Positions 39,522 to 54,898 of a DNA stretch of 64,000 nt are shown here, piece after piece. A model generated the notes under the pieces. That model searched no databases, was not told the origin of the DNA, and saw only the letters and a list, made by a program, of their open reading frames with translations. Both the position numbers and the translations under genes were made by a program. This DNA is from Blastocystis sp. Blastoise (taxonomy: Eukaryota; Sar; Bigyra; Opalinata; Blastocystidae). The stretch is taken from assembly GCA_039096225.1 (NCBI GenBank), contig JBBPEB010000018.1:306003-370002 (forward strand). Direction: 5' to 3'. Every line of letters starts with the position of its first letter. Positions within the stretch are counted from its first letter, which is position 1.

Positions 39522-40466
39522 ATGGAAAACAATGAATATGAGAACGAAAATTCGTCGTATGTTCTTTTTTCTTTTCGGTTCTAATTCACTTCTAGTTCTC
39601 AAGATGAACAAGACTCTCAATTAGTAATGGAAATCCTAAAAGGATTGTCGCAAAAACTGAATGGACGAAGAGGGTCATCAGTTGATATGGCCATTGTGAA
39701 TTGTGAAAGTATTTCGACAATCTATATTTCATATATACTCCTTTTATATATTATCATCTATATAGCAATGTCCTTAAAAGAGTTTTTGAAAGTGTCTTTA
39801 GGTTCTATTATTTATGAAGATAATTTCAAAACAATTAATTCTTTAGTTGATATGCATAAAACTGTAGGATGTACGTTACGTTCTATTGGTATTGTTCCTG
39901 AATTATTTGATCATGAAGTCTTTTGGAAGTTACCGAATAAATATTGTTTATGGCTTTTATGTGGTTTAAATTTCATTCTTCAAGAAAAGTATATATGTTT
40001 ATAAATTATTTTTTATACTATTGTTTTAATGCTTCTATAACTAATGTTTATCTATTTTTAAAAACCAATTTTTATTATTTACTTTTTAGAAATGAGACTG
40101 CTTCTCGATTCCGTTGTTTATGGAGTGACGCAGTTCATAAAGTCCATGGTCATGGCCAAGTACTACTGAATCAAGATCATCAATGTGATGATGTACTCGT
40201 CACACTTCTTAATATATTTGATATATTTCATACAAATATGAATCGTATGAATACAGAAAACTCTAAAATAACCGTGGAAACAACTGAAAATAGTATTATA
40301 TTTGATCCTACAGATTCTGTTTACGAAGGTATATATACTGAACTTGGAAAACTCTTCTCTACTTTAGCTCAACCTGGTGTTAATACAAATATACTTTATA
40401 AAATGTTTACTTATATATCAAACAATACACCTTTAAGAGGTGTTTTTATTAGTATATATATATGTA

Positions 40467-40498
<32 letters not shown>

Positions 40499-40659
40499 GA
40501 TATTTTGAGTACTTTATTAAGAGCCCCGCCACAATCTCCCGCCATTTATTACCTCCTTTCTGGAGCTAATGGTATATTATATATTAGTATTCTATATATT
40601 TATGTTTGCTGTTTATAGGTATTGATTTTAAATATGAATCGTATCCTTTTAATTCAGGG

Positions 40660-40692
<33 letters not shown>

Positions 40693-41399
40693 ATATATAT
40701 ATTATTATTATATATATATTATTATATATATAAATTATTATATATTATACATATTATTATTATATATTATTCTATATCCTATTTTAGTATGTACTTCGCT
40801 ACACAGATATATATGGAGCGATCCATGTTAAAGAAACAATATATATTATCAATTCGAGATACCAAGTATATATATTATTAATATTATTATTTATATAATT
40901 AATAATATATAATAATATCTGATTATAGTGAGAATGGAGTGGCACTTTATATAGATAATGGTATATATATAATTATTATATATATATATATACATATATA
41001 TATATCTTCTATATATAGGTATATTATGTTTTCTTTATTCGCCACCCAAAAAGTCAACAACAACACTTCAAGTATTTTTATATCATAAATAACCGCGGTA
41101 ATATTATTATGTCTATAGCTTCCTATTCAAATCTTGAATAAGAAATGGTATCACATCGCATTCTCTATAACCAAGTATATATATTATATACTATATTATA
41201 AATCTTATATATATATATATTCATTATATTTTCTCTATTATAAATATCGATAATATCCTTTATATATACTATATTATACAGATCTATAAAATACTATATA
41301 TAGAAAGCGATGGAAGGATGATAAATTTACTGTTTATTTAGACGGACAAGCTGTTTATGAAGGGAAAATAGTATTACCACAGTTATCTACTAGTATATA

Positions 41400-41482
<83 letters not shown>

Positions 41483-42507
41483 CCTTCTATTTCTGTGGGA
41501 AGAGAGTTTTATGGTTATATATCATCTATTCTTTTCGCTAAAGAAGAACCCCCTCAAAATGTAATCGCAGAAATGATTGATAATCCTCCAAGAAATGATT
41601 CTTCCCCGTGGGATATTTGCGTCGATGTTCTTGGACATTCAGATGACTGGGGAAAGAAGTAAACTATTTATATATATACATTATAGAAATAATAAATTAT
41701 GTATTATATATATTTCTATATAGTATTGTTGCTTATTTCTCTCCTGCACTTTCTGCCGGAGTAGCAGACACAAATCCCCGTGAAATTATTGAAGTTTACA
41801 GTAACTGGACAGGATCTATTTCCCGCGACTGCTACATTTGGCGCGCAAGTCGTTGCCAAGAAACACTTTATATTTGTGGCGGCAGTAAAACTCTTTTACC
41901 GCTCTATTCTATATTCAATAATCGTAGTTCTGGTATATATTTATATACATGATATTATCTCTATTGGCTGTATCAACTAATATCAATATTCTTATCATAT
42001 TAGTTCTATATATATATATATATATATATATAGAGGATCGCTCCCCCTGTTACTTGGTTTCTCTGGTTTCCCTTTTAACAAACTATATAGAACACAATTC
42101 AATTCACCAACAAGAGGTATATATGAATCGAACTGTCTCTATTGTATCCGCGGTATTAGCAAAGGCACCAACATTTGTTATTGAAGTATATATATATATA
42201 TATGTATAGTAGAGATTATTCATATATATACATGATATATATTATATATAAAGTATATATAATATATGTACATAATATATACATAATATATTTTATATAT
42301 ATACATAATATATTTTATATATATACATAATATATATACATACTATTACATAATGTATACATATCAATATAGGAAGGAGGTAGTCTTGAAGGTATTATGC
42401 AGTTATTCTCTATGGCTACTTATGTACCACTTAAACAACAAGTATATATATATTTATATTCCAATAATTTATATATTTATTTCAATATACATTTATATAT
42501 ATTTCAC

Positions 42508-42547
<40 letters not shown>

Positions 42548-45500
42548 TTTTAGATAGTTTCTTATTGAATTACAAGTTATGGCTGCGTTGTTCGATTTCC
42601 CTCCAAATTTCTGTTTTTAAACGTTTACAAATGGCGTTAGAAGAGGATGCTGCGTCATTCCCAATTTCTCGGTTTACGATGCCAAATCTTCTTACTTATG
42701 TTCATAAACTAGATAATAATGATTCTATTTTATCTTCTCCTCAATTTTCGGAGTTAATATCTTCTATTCTCGCAGTTATTAAACGTCTTTTACCCTTTTC
42801 TATTTCAAAAATTTATGCTGAAAACATAGTATATCTCTCCTTTTCTATCTCTTCTCCTATCCTACAAGCCTCTCTTCTTTCCTTCGTGTCCCTACTTCTC
42901 TATCCATCCGATTATTCTCTCACAGTAGATCAACATGAATATGATTTCCATCAAGTTAAAATCCCTGAATATGCTATTGCTGAATATATATATGCAGCTA
43001 TTCAAACACTTCCTACTTCTATCTCGAATCTTCTTACACCCAAATTACTTGTACCTACTTCTTCTTCTTCTAATAATAATAATAATACTCCTCTTTCTCC
43101 ATCTCCCACTTCTCTATTCATATCTATGATTAATTCTCCTATTACTACTTCTTCTCCTACTACTATTGTCACTCCTGTAACACAAGAATCTTCTAATATA
43201 CTCATTCCCGCGTTTATTTCCCTCGCTGTAGCCTATCTCATCTTTGTACAATATATAAAAGATAAAGGCTATATTATGGATCACGTGGTAGAACTTCTAA
43301 AGAACTTTAATGAAACAGAACCAGGTGTATTATTGAAAGATATTATGGTGAATAGAAATATATCTATGCCTATATATAATGTTCTAATGAATTTATCCTT
43401 TCAAAATGGAGATATTCAAGATACTTATATAAATAATATTATTCCAAGAAATAGTGATATCATTTGTATGACAGGTATAACAACCTTATTTGAGCACGTG
43501 GCTTATTCTACATTTATGGACGTACAGAAACAGTTTGTAACGGATATTAATATCTTAATTAGTTCAAGTGAATCTAATATGAACCAATTAGTCGATGTGA
43601 ATGGATGGGATATTTATTTAATTTATATGATATATAGATATATGAAAACTGGAGATCGATATATGAACAAATATATTTATAAGTATTGTTATTTATATAT
43701 GGATAGTTATATGAAGGAAAAATATGATAATTATATGTTAGAGAAAAAAGAAGAGAAGAAAAAGAGAAATGAAACAGTATTCCATTCTCAAAGTGGAAAC
43801 GATAAAGAGAGTACCCCTCCAACAACCCCCAGAACCCCCACAGGCGTTAAACACAAATATCATTATGAAAGTAATCCATTTGAAAGTGGAAATATATTTG
43901 CTTCCGTTAACGGAAATGAGGGTTTTTCTTCTTTTATGGATGGATCAGAACAAAATCATGAGTTATCTATAAGTCCACGTGATGATCAGGTGGAGATGGA
44001 TCAACAACATGAGAAGATTCGTCAAACAAAAGAAGATATCGATAAAATTATTGACGGTAGTATTGATATTATTACTAAATTAATTTATGAGCTTATTGAT
44101 ATTGATATTAAACGTGCTTGTAAATATATCTATCGAATTATTATTAGTAGTAAACTTGTTACAGGTAGTTATTCTCTTAGCTATCTTATCTTATATAGAG
44201 TATTATATTATATTAAAACGAAGATCAATCAAGATATAGCTATTCAAGAAACTCAATTTCAAGTGTATATATATATATATTTATTTATTAGATTATATAT
44301 TAATAATTAATTTGACAATTGTTTATATAGTATTCATATATATATTTTTGCTCTATATATATATTTTAATTATTTGATATCTACTGTACTTTTTATTTAA
44401 TATTCTTATATCTATTCTTCTTCTTCTTCTTATTATTATTATATATATAGTCCCCTTCGTCTCTATGATTTCCTCTACAATTTCCTTTCAGCATTACCTC
44501 TTCTAGTCAGTCCTTCTCCTCTCTATACACCACCAAGCGTCAAGTCCCGCGGTAAATCGGATTCTATTCCCACGGGAGACGGACTTACTCCTACAACAAC
44601 TCATACTCCAAGTACAAATATATTTGATATGGTGAATATTAAGTTAGAAGGCCTTTCTCTTTATAAATATATTAATAATGAGTTAAATATTAAGGTAGAA
44701 GATATAGAAGAAGAAGAAAAAAGTGTAAAGTCTACAGTTAATTCTATAAATGAATCTATGAACTTACTTGATACTCATGAAGAACTTCCTGATGCTGATA
44801 CCCCTGTTTCCCACGGGGACAAACATTATCCTGAAAATATGTGTTTGTATCGTGCAGAATGTACTTGTGATTCACGTGATTATTCTCCTGTTTCTACTGG
44901 ATTAGAAGGCCATTCCCATGGTATTCCTGTATGTAGTAAATGCCATCATTTACATATGTTATATACTGATTATGATAAAGGTATTGATATTGATATTCAA
45001 GGAGGTATTCTATATACAAATATCATTCATTTATTGGGTCAATTCTATGATGACGTCATTCCGAAGTTCCAAAAGAATAAGGATACAGCCATGTGGCTAG
45101 TAAAGGAGAGAGATACAGGATGCATTTTATTACTTATGATTCGATGTACTCTTTATGAATTGGATGGATGTATGTATATATAGTCAGTATTATTTATAGT
45201 ATATATTATTAAATATATACTATAGTATAGTTATCATTAATTATTATTCTCCGTTATATATACTATATATAGGTGATATTTCTATTCCTTATTTCCCTCA
45301 TTTATTATCTCGTCTACGTCAACAAGTTATGATTTTAACCGCGGGATATAAGCGTAGTAAGAAGGCTGAGAATGCAGGTGTATATATACTTATCGAGTTA
45401 CATAAGATGCTTCAACGTATTCGATACTGTATTGAAGATTATGAAGATAATAATATCCTTTATATATATATATATTTGATAATGGAGTCTTATCTTTATT

Positions 45501-47624
45501 ATATATACATTATTCAGTGTTATATATACTATTGCTAATTTATTATTTTATATAAGATCAGTATATGTGTATATATGTATCAATGGTTTCCTTCATCAAT
45601 TCACAATATTTCCTTACTCAGGCTTCTTCTATAACTGATATTGTAGCTCTCATTGTAGCGAACTTAGTCACAATTCCCGCGGGAGCAGTCTCTTGGTATA
45701 AGAGTCTTCAATCTCGAATAGAGAGTACAAAGAATGACGAGTTCAAAGACACGGATTCTCTTCAATATCATTGGCTATATACGGAGTATATATTATTATT
45801 ATATTTATTATATTTTTATATTTATTATATTTTTATATTTATTATATTTTTATATTTATTATATTTTTATATTTATTATATTTTTATATTTATTATATTT
45901 AGTATATATTATGTTTATATAATACATATTTTCATAATATGCTTTCTTTGATCTATATATATCTATATATATATAATTCCTATAGTGAAATTGAATGTTC
46001 CTTACTGTCAGCGTCTCTTACACCTTATCTTATCGCTTACTCTAAAGACTGTTATCTACTTATAAGAAATATATTCGTATATATATTATATATATTATAT
46101 ATATTATATATATTATGATACTTTTCTTATTCCATGTTCTATATATATATTCTCTTATATACATATATATATAGTCTCAATTACCTGTAGTTACTGAAGA
46201 AATTAAAAAGGAATTAGAAACGAAAAAAGAAATTGATCTTTATCCTGAATCTACCCCTTCTACTACCCAAGATAATAACGAGGATTCCCGCGGGGATGAT
46301 GAGGATGAGGATAGTGAGAGTGAGGATAGTGATGAAGAAGATGATATTGATTATATATATAGAGGTATTAAGCATATTGATAACAGTGATTTTGAAGCTA
46401 ATTTGAATGTTAAAACGAAAGAAGGGCGTGAAGGACTCAATATAGTCACTGATGAAGTTACTAAAAGATATTCTGTGTTTACCAAATTCTTCGATGATTC
46501 TGAATATATATATTTAAGTACATATAAGAATATTCTAAGAGTATATAGTCGAGAAGGATATATATATTGTCACGAGGAGAAACCAGAAGAAGAAACAGCT
46601 CATTGGATCATTGACAACCGTCAGGATTCCTTGGGTCGTACAAATCAATATTTATATAATTATACATATACTGACCATAAAGAGGCTGCTTATAAGGAAG
46701 ACATGGTGACCACTCAAGTTAGTCATGATCATCTATGTATGTATAGTATTATATTATATAATATAATATTAACTATTATATTATATTAACTATAATATTA
46801 TATTATATTAACTGTTATATTAACTATTATATAATCTATTCCATATGAAGAAGAGGGATATTGATACGGATATAAATATTGAAAATAACCGCGAGGATGA
46901 TGATGATAGTTTAGAGTCAAAGAATACATATCATAATTTATATAGATATTTAGATGGATACAAGTATATATAATTATATTATATATACATTATTATTATT
47001 ATTATTTATATAGAGCTACTTTTGATGAAATTCAAATATTATTTAATTATAATCATATTGATGGTATATATATATATATTATATATAATATATATATTTT
47101 ATATCTATTGACCATGTTTAGGAAGAATAATTATTACATCCAAAGATTTGTTCTTTATTCCCGCGGATATTACTCAATGTTTACCTATATACCGTCAAAT
47201 TTCTACGATTAAAGAAATCTTACCTCGTCGTTCTATTGGATCACCAATTGCCCTCGAAATCTTTTTCCTTGGCGGGCAATCTCTCTTTATTATTTTTAAT
47301 AGCAAACAAGAAAGAGGAGAATTCTTTTCATTATTGCATCCTCTTTGTCCTTCAATTATTACTCCCAATTCTCTGGATAATGCTGAAATCTATTCAGTCA
47401 TGCCTTATACAGCTCTTTGGCGCACGCGTCGTATTAGTAACTTTGAGTATCTTATGATGCTAAATAAGTACGGAGGACGAACAGTACAAGATCTTACACA
47501 ATATTATATATTCCCGTGGGTATTGAAGGATTATGAATCAGAAACAATCAATCTCAGAAGTCCAGATGTATATCGTGATCTATCGAAGCCTATTGGTATG
47601 CTTAATGATGATCGATGGAATGAA

Positions 47625-47675
<51 letters not shown>

Positions 47676-47965
47676 TCCATATATATTATAGATTTGCGAT
47701 CGTTATCAGTCGTTAAAGGAAATGTACGATGAGACTAATAAGGATATTAATAATGTTCCGCCATTTATGTATGGTTCCCACTATTCTACGGAAGGAGTCG
47801 TATTATATTATTTATCCAGAGTCGAACCTTTTACTACTGTATATATATATATATATATATATTTGTATTTATATTATGATATATATATATATAGTTAAAT
47901 ATTCAGCTACAAGGAGGTCGATTTGATTGTCCCGAGAGAATTTTCTATAATATCAGAGATGCATT

Positions 47966-47999
<34 letters not shown>

Positions 48000-48346
48000 A
48001 TCATATGTATTATACTATATATATAGGTTGTTTGACTTCTTCTACTGATTTCAAAGAACTTACTCCTGAGTTCTATTATAATAAGGATATTTATATTAAT
48101 AAGAATAATCTACCTCTTGGTATATTACGTCAAGATGACTCCCAGACGGGTACCGCGATTAATGATGTCATTTTACCTCCATATGCTTCTTCTCCCACGG
48201 AATTCGTTAAAATCATGAGAAGAGCTCTTGAATCTGAATTTGTTTCTGAATCTCTTCCATCGTGGATTGATCTTATTTTCGGTTATAAACAACGCGGTCA
48301 AGCTGCTGAAGACGCGGGAAATGTCTATTACTATCTTACTTATGAA

Positions 48347-48384
<38 letters not shown>

Positions 48385-48621
48385 CATATATACATCCTAT
48401 ATATTTAATATATATTTTATATATAGGGAAGTGTAGATATTACTACAATTGAAGATGAAAACTCCCGTGAATCTTTGATCCAGCAGATTCTTCATTATGG
48501 TCAATGCCCCTCTCAACTGTTTACTACCCCTCATGAAGCACGTGATAGAGCCATTCCATCCCTCTCTAAATGGTACATGCATGGAACACAATGTGATGTC
48601 AAAGTCACTACATCTCAAGAA

Positions 48622-48659
<38 letters not shown>

Positions 48660-50231
48660 TAATACTATTTTATTTTTTATATAGATCGGTATTCCTGCAA
48701 TTATTTCCTTGACAAAAGTAGATAACAAAATATATTGTATACATACCAACATGTCCCTCTCTACTGCCCGCGTTGGCTACAAGGCGGGCACATGTTCTCT
48801 TAAAATGGATAAATCTACTCCTATTAAAGATGCTGTATATTCACTTTGTTCATATGCTCGTACAAATAATAAAATTAATATTGAAAAAGATCGTTATAAT
48901 CTTAATAATTGTATATATATTATATATTATATATTATATATTATATATTATATATTATATATTATATATTTTATTTTTATAATACTTTTGTCTATAGCTT
49001 CCATTTGTATTCCTAGTACGGGACCTTTTGGCGGGAAATATTTATATACTTCATTAAATTGGGATAAATCAATTCATATCGTCGATTTAGGAAACTTAAA
49101 CAATTCATTTACATCAATTGCGTTGAATTATATATGTACATGTATTTGTACGGATAGCGAAGGACGTGGAATCTATATAGGTACAGATAAAGGTATATGT
49201 ATTCAAGGATATATAAAAGATGGAGACCGAACAAATCTTCAAGATTTCCCTGGAATTAATAATGTATATATAGAATTATATATAATTGTATATAGTTAAA
49301 TATATATATAGGAATTTGATTATATGCAAGTAGGTAATTCTGGATTTATTGTGAGCAATGTATATATATAATATATATATATTATATAATATATAATATG
49401 TAGGTATTATATGGTCAAAAGGAGAGAATAGTAGATATAGTAGTGAATAGTGACCTTGATATTGTTGCTACTGCAGCTGCAGATGGTATATATATTATAT
49501 ATTATATATTATATATTATATATTATATATTATATATTATATATTATATATTATATATTATATATTATATATTATATATTATATATTATATATTATATAT
49601 TATATATTATATATTATATATTATATATTATATATTATATATTATATATTATATATTATATATTATATATTATATATTATATATTATATATTATATATTA
49701 TATATTATATATTATATATTATATATTATATATTATATATTATATATTATATATTATATATACATGGATATATAAGTATATATAACTATATATATAGGTA
49801 CTGTTTGTTTGTATTCTGCATTAGAATGTAATTATTTAAGAAGAATTAAGAATCCCCGTGGAAATGCTTATGATAAACTTACTTTATCTAAACAAGGTTT
49901 TATTACGTGTTTATCGAAAGAAGAGAATCGTGTTGATATCTATAATATTCACGGGGAATTCATTAGCTCTTATACAAATGAGTATCATATTGTAACGTTA
50001 CAATATACTAATGACGGCCTTTGTGTCATGATAGGAACTGAAATTGGTCATTTTATCTGCTTAGATAATCGTGGTAATGAATTATTCACACGTGATTTCT
50101 CTGTTTATGGTGGAATAACCGCGATTATGGATGATAAGGATATGTTTATGACCTATTTAGGTACAGATAAAGGTAATTTAATCGTATTATTTGATCCCCT
50201 TTCTGCAGAAGTATTTAAATATACACTTTAA
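39522..50231 (+). CDS. BEACH-WD40 protein (neurobeachin/LYST/Lvs family)
   Basis: Thirty-three exons, about 2550 residues: 39522-39556, 39596-39708, 39766-39988, 40090-40451, 40500-40571, 40619-40658, 40788-40865, 40929-40960, 41019-41071, 41119-41174, 41304-41392, 41481-41658, 41724-41932, 42034-42185, 42373-42441, 42547-44264, 44451-45169, 45273-45452, 45605-45785, 45986-46076, 46175-46717, 46851-46963, 47014-47063, 47122-47624, 47692-47838, 47895-47970, 48027-48346, 48427-48621, 48685-48910, 48998-49263, 49312-49359, 49404-49485, 49798-50231. A concanavalin-like region ([18 protein letters not shown]) lies in the first fifth. A PH-like segment precedes the BEACH domain ([13 protein letters not shown], YPxFPWVL-like [45 protein letters not shown]), then WD40 repeats. 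The family scaffolds vesicle and lysosome traffic. The junction 46717/46851 is uncertain: it is the only in-frame GT-AG choice but its donor (GTTAGT) is weak. Intron 45453-45604 is U12-type. Confidence 0.9.
41405..41478. repeat. (TA)n tract, intronic
   Basis: About 37 TA dinucleotides fill the intron 41393-41480 of the BEACH gene and run straight into its AG. Similar shorter tracts fill introns near 42515, 47630, 47855, 47975 and 48625. Confidence 0.95.
45453..45604 (+). other. U12-type AT-AC intron in the BEACH gene
   Basis: Donor ATATCCTTTA (perfect), branch-like TTCCTTCAT at 45588-45596, end TTCAC; 152 bases, phase 1. It joins EDYEDN to [15 protein letters not shown] downstream AG (ACTCAG) would bring a stop. 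Confidence 0.87.
45790..45905. repeat. 17-base tandem repeat in a BEACH intron
   Basis: Six or so copies of a TTATATTTTTATATTTA-like unit; the shadow protein has a 17-residue period, as expected of a 17-base unit. Confidence 0.9.
49488..49760. repeat. Heptanucleotide (TTATATA)n satellite, about 38 copies, intronic
   Basis: A regular 7-base unit fills the last BEACH intron (49486-49797). A shorter run of the same unit is at 48912-48965 in an upstream intron of the same gene. Confidence 0.95.
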
Positions 50232-50906
50232 TCTCTATACACTTTTTATGTTGAATTACTTCTATATGAGAATCAAGAAGACTTTTTCTTAATAATTATA
50301 TTGTTATACTTCTCTTATCTTCATCTTTTTCTTCATTAACTATTTCTCATATATATATATATATATATTCATTTATTTTACTTATACAAACTATATTCAG
50401 ATTTATATTCTTTTAAAAGACTTTTTTATAAATACTATTATTTATATATAATTATGTCAATATTACACGTTTTTAATTTAGATTAGTTTTTTCAAACATT
50501 AGCCATTTTTATAAATATTTTTTTGTAACTATAATAGTTCTTTTTGCTACTTTTAATAGTAGATTCTTATATATACTTTTGATTTCTTTTTTTATATTTA
50601 CTGTAGTTCTATATATTTTTTCATTATACACTAACTCTAGTTTTTATAAATTAGTCATTTGTAATTCTCTTTTTCTTTCATTTATTTTTAAAATTTACAG
50701 TCGTTCCAATAAATGTTTTGTTTCATTTATTTCTTTATTAAAAAAGAAAATATATATTGGTCTTATAAGAAAAAACAACTAAAGAATTTAAATAGATTCT
50801 TGCAAAGATTAAATAAAAATGATATATATATATATATATGTATAGAAGAGAATAGTAAATAAAAATAGAATCAATAAATAGTAAAATGAGAGAATTTGAA
50901 TAGAGT
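50232..50906. other. Convergent intergenic region
   Basis: About 675 bases between the BEACH (+) and NDUFS4-like (-) gene ends; T-rich then A-rich. Two TA runs. No gene was seen. Confidence 0.7.
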
Positions 50907-51956
50907 TTAAATGGATTCAGCATCACTCCATTGATCATTCTTCATACTTTCAAAGGGGCTATGATATCTATTCAACCATTTATCTTGATAAGGTCTATCA
51001 TATTTCCACATTAAACGAGCATGGTAAGGACCACGCTATATAGATTTTATTATTATTTTGTTATATATATAGTTATAAAGAAAAATAATAATAAAATAAT
51101 AAAATAATAAAATAATAATAATAATAATAATAAAATAAAATAATAATAAAATAATAAAATAACAATAATAAATAATAATATATACAGCTTTCATTTCAGT
51201 TACAACGGATCTTCTTAATACTTTATCCCCAAATACCTTATATACATAAGGAGAAGTAGGAGTAGGAGTCTCAATCTCATATTTATAAGCTATAGATAGA
51301 ATTATAATAGTCATATATATATTCATAAGAAGCTTAAAAATAATAGATATTAAAAAAAAATAAAATAATTAAAAAAAAAATAAAATTAAAATATAAACAA
51401 ACATAAAAAATACAACTTCTTCTATGCTTACCATATCTGTTACAGAAGGTGACAGCATTTTCAAGAGAAGTAAATTGAAGTTGATCGGCAGCATATATAT
51501 CTCCAGAAGCATAATTACCCATAATGCTTTCAGTAAAAGAATTGGTATTATCCATTTCCCATTTAATATACCAAGGCTTAGAATGTCTTCCAGAAGGTTG
51601 CTGACTTTCATCATATTTATAAATGATAGCCTATAAAAAATAATCATAAAAATATAAAATTTGTGTAATTGTGTTTAATTCAATAAGAATAGAACAAAGA
51701 GAAATACCTTTCTATTCTGATAAGAAGGATTGTAATTCTTTCCAGCTTGGTAATCTACATAATCACGTCTCTTTTCAAAATCGAATTTGGAACATTCAGG
51801 ATCCACAATATCATTATGAGATTTAATAATAGGAGTATTATCTACATCTGGAGGTGGAGGTGGAGGAGGAGCCTTAGCACCTTTAGGAGCTTCAGCGAAA
51901 GATCTGAAGAATGTAGGTTTACAAACAGAAATAACTCTGAAAGAACGAGCTAACAT
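50907..51956 (-). CDS. NDUFS4: Mitochondrial complex I subunit, NDUFS4-like
   Basis: Exons 51956-51708, 51630-51432, 51289-51186, 51035-50907 give 226 residues. The N-terminus (MLARSFRVISVCKPTFFRSF) is basic and Arg/Ser-rich, a likely mitochondrial presequence, followed by a poly-Pro linker. The core matches the ETC complex I 18-kDa family: YQNRKAIIYKY, a Trp-rich strand (WYIKWEMD), a Gly turn (MGNYASGD), then LQFTSLENAVTFCNRYAYKYEIETP, which is where family members have a SxEdAvxfaekxGWxYxv strand. A C-terminal extension of about 65 residues (RGPYHARLMWKYDRPYQDKW and on) is longer than in animals. The call rests on pattern, not on a search. Confidence 0.72.
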
Positions 51957-52762
51957 TTATTTCCCTTTATATCAATAAATGATAAATCATAGAAAATCAG
52001 TATTAAACAAGATAAGAGAATAATCGTGATTATTGAGAAAGAATCAATCAGGTGACTTTATGTACGATGTCTCTAAGAAAAGAGCGATTCGGTCATTTTA
52101 TTGGAGTATACAATCGCTATGAAATACTATTCAAATAATGCTCAGTTTTATTTGATATTCTATAAAATATACTAGATGATTCGTCCAAACAATGTACAGA
52201 AAAGAATGGTTGGCTGCTCAATTTCCTTGGGAATTTCTTTTGTATCATTTGTTCACATTTGTTTATTCATTAATTTAGACCACGAAAATGTGTGGAGTTA
52301 CTTAAGGTATGTAGATTTCATTTTCAATATGAGTTAGCATTTAATTATTGAGCATTTTGGATTCAATTGAGAATTGTCTTGAACAATTAAATGTGGTGAT
52401 TATTAGTATTATAATAATTAAGTGTAACATTATATACATATTGTTAAAGAATTGGGTGTTTTTATATATGATTAATTCATTAAAAATGAATTATTGAAAA
52501 AGGAAATAACGGTAAAGGGTTAAATTCTAGAAGAAAAAAAAAATGGAAAATTGAATACGAGTAAAAAAATGAAAATAATGAAAAATGTGATCAAACGAAT
52601 AAATTCGTTTTTAGATCAAGAAGAATGTTTGCATTTGGAAGTATTAGTGACCAATCATCTCTTCTTGTTTTTGTGTTGATTTTATTTTATGAACACGATA
52701 TTTTTCATATTTTATTTTAAATTATAATATTAAAAAGTTATTAAAAGCTGTTTATAAAAAGA
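51957..52762. promoter_or_regulatory. Divergent promoter region, NDUFS4-like (-) and nitroreductase (+)
   Basis: About 805 bases between two divergent starts. It holds the near-palindrome AATAATCGTGATTATT (about 52020-52035), the same word as upstream of the cystatin gene, here about 65 bases upstream of the NDUFS4-like start. Confidence 0.45.
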
Positions 52763-53959
<1,197 letters not shown>

Positions 53960-54164
53960 AAATGTTATATGAATAATTTATTTATTCATAATTTAGTTTA
54001 GAGTTAAAAATATATGTTTTATAAATATTACAAAATAATGATTTTTGTTATATATTTAGTATAAACTACTTATATATATTATTCAATACGTAAACAAAAC
54101 AAGTGAACATATGAAGTAAATAATGGATATAACTTTCTATACTGAAACATAGAGATTATATAAA

Positions 54165-54625
54165 TTATTCAAGAGGAACAACACACCAATCACGAATTTC
54201 ATAAGATGTAACAAGACCATTTTGATAATCTAAAATAAAAGATATATTCATATATATAGAAAACACATATAAATGTATATATATATATTAATATAAAACG
54301 AGTGAATTCAACTTTATAAAGCACTTATATATATACAAGGATCTCTCTTTACAAATTCATGAATTTCATCCTTAGATTTACACTTGAAAGCAAAACAAGC
54401 ACCATCAGGAGGATTAGCATAAGCGCCAACCATTTGGCATTTACCTTCAGCATGAGAAGACTTAGCATTAGCTAAATGGCCAGGTCTGAAGGGACCTCTC
54501 TTTTCAAGTATACCTGGAACATACTTGTAGAATAATAAGTACCAGCTTTCAGGAGCGGCAGATGCTAAAGCACGTGTGAAAGAAGGATTACAAAGAGTAC
54601 GGGCAGTGTTAGTTAATGTATTCAT
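54165..54625 (-). CDS. YCII-related domain protein
   Basis: Exons 54625-54337 and 54229-54165 give 117 residues. The first 20 residues (MNTLTNTARTLCNPSFTRAL) look like a mitochondrial presequence. The YCII fold follows: WYLLFYKYVPG, RGPFRPGHLANAKSSHAEGKC (the conserved His in the RPxHL helix), MVGAYANPPDGACFAFKCKS, and FVKRDPYYQNGLVTSYEIRDW, as in YciI-like proteins. The family includes dehydrochlorinases and uncharacterised small enzymes; the function here is unknown. It stands head-to-head with the Tom7-like gene, 273 bases apart. Confidence 0.88.
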
Positions 54626-54898
54626 GGTTTTGACAACGGTATCAAAAAGCAAACAAACAAAAGAATAATGAAAAAACAAACAAATAAACATAGAGACATC
54701 TTCAAGATCTCTATTTCTCTTTTTCTTTCTCTGTTCAATCTTCAATATCGGCTAAATAACGTGATCCCGTGGAATTTCTTGAACTTAATCTGAAACAAAG
54801 AAAATAATCTTGATTCCAAAAACTTTCTTTTTTTCTTTTTCTTTTTTTAATATATTCTATTCTCTCTATTTCATTCTTACTAATAAAAATAAAATAAA

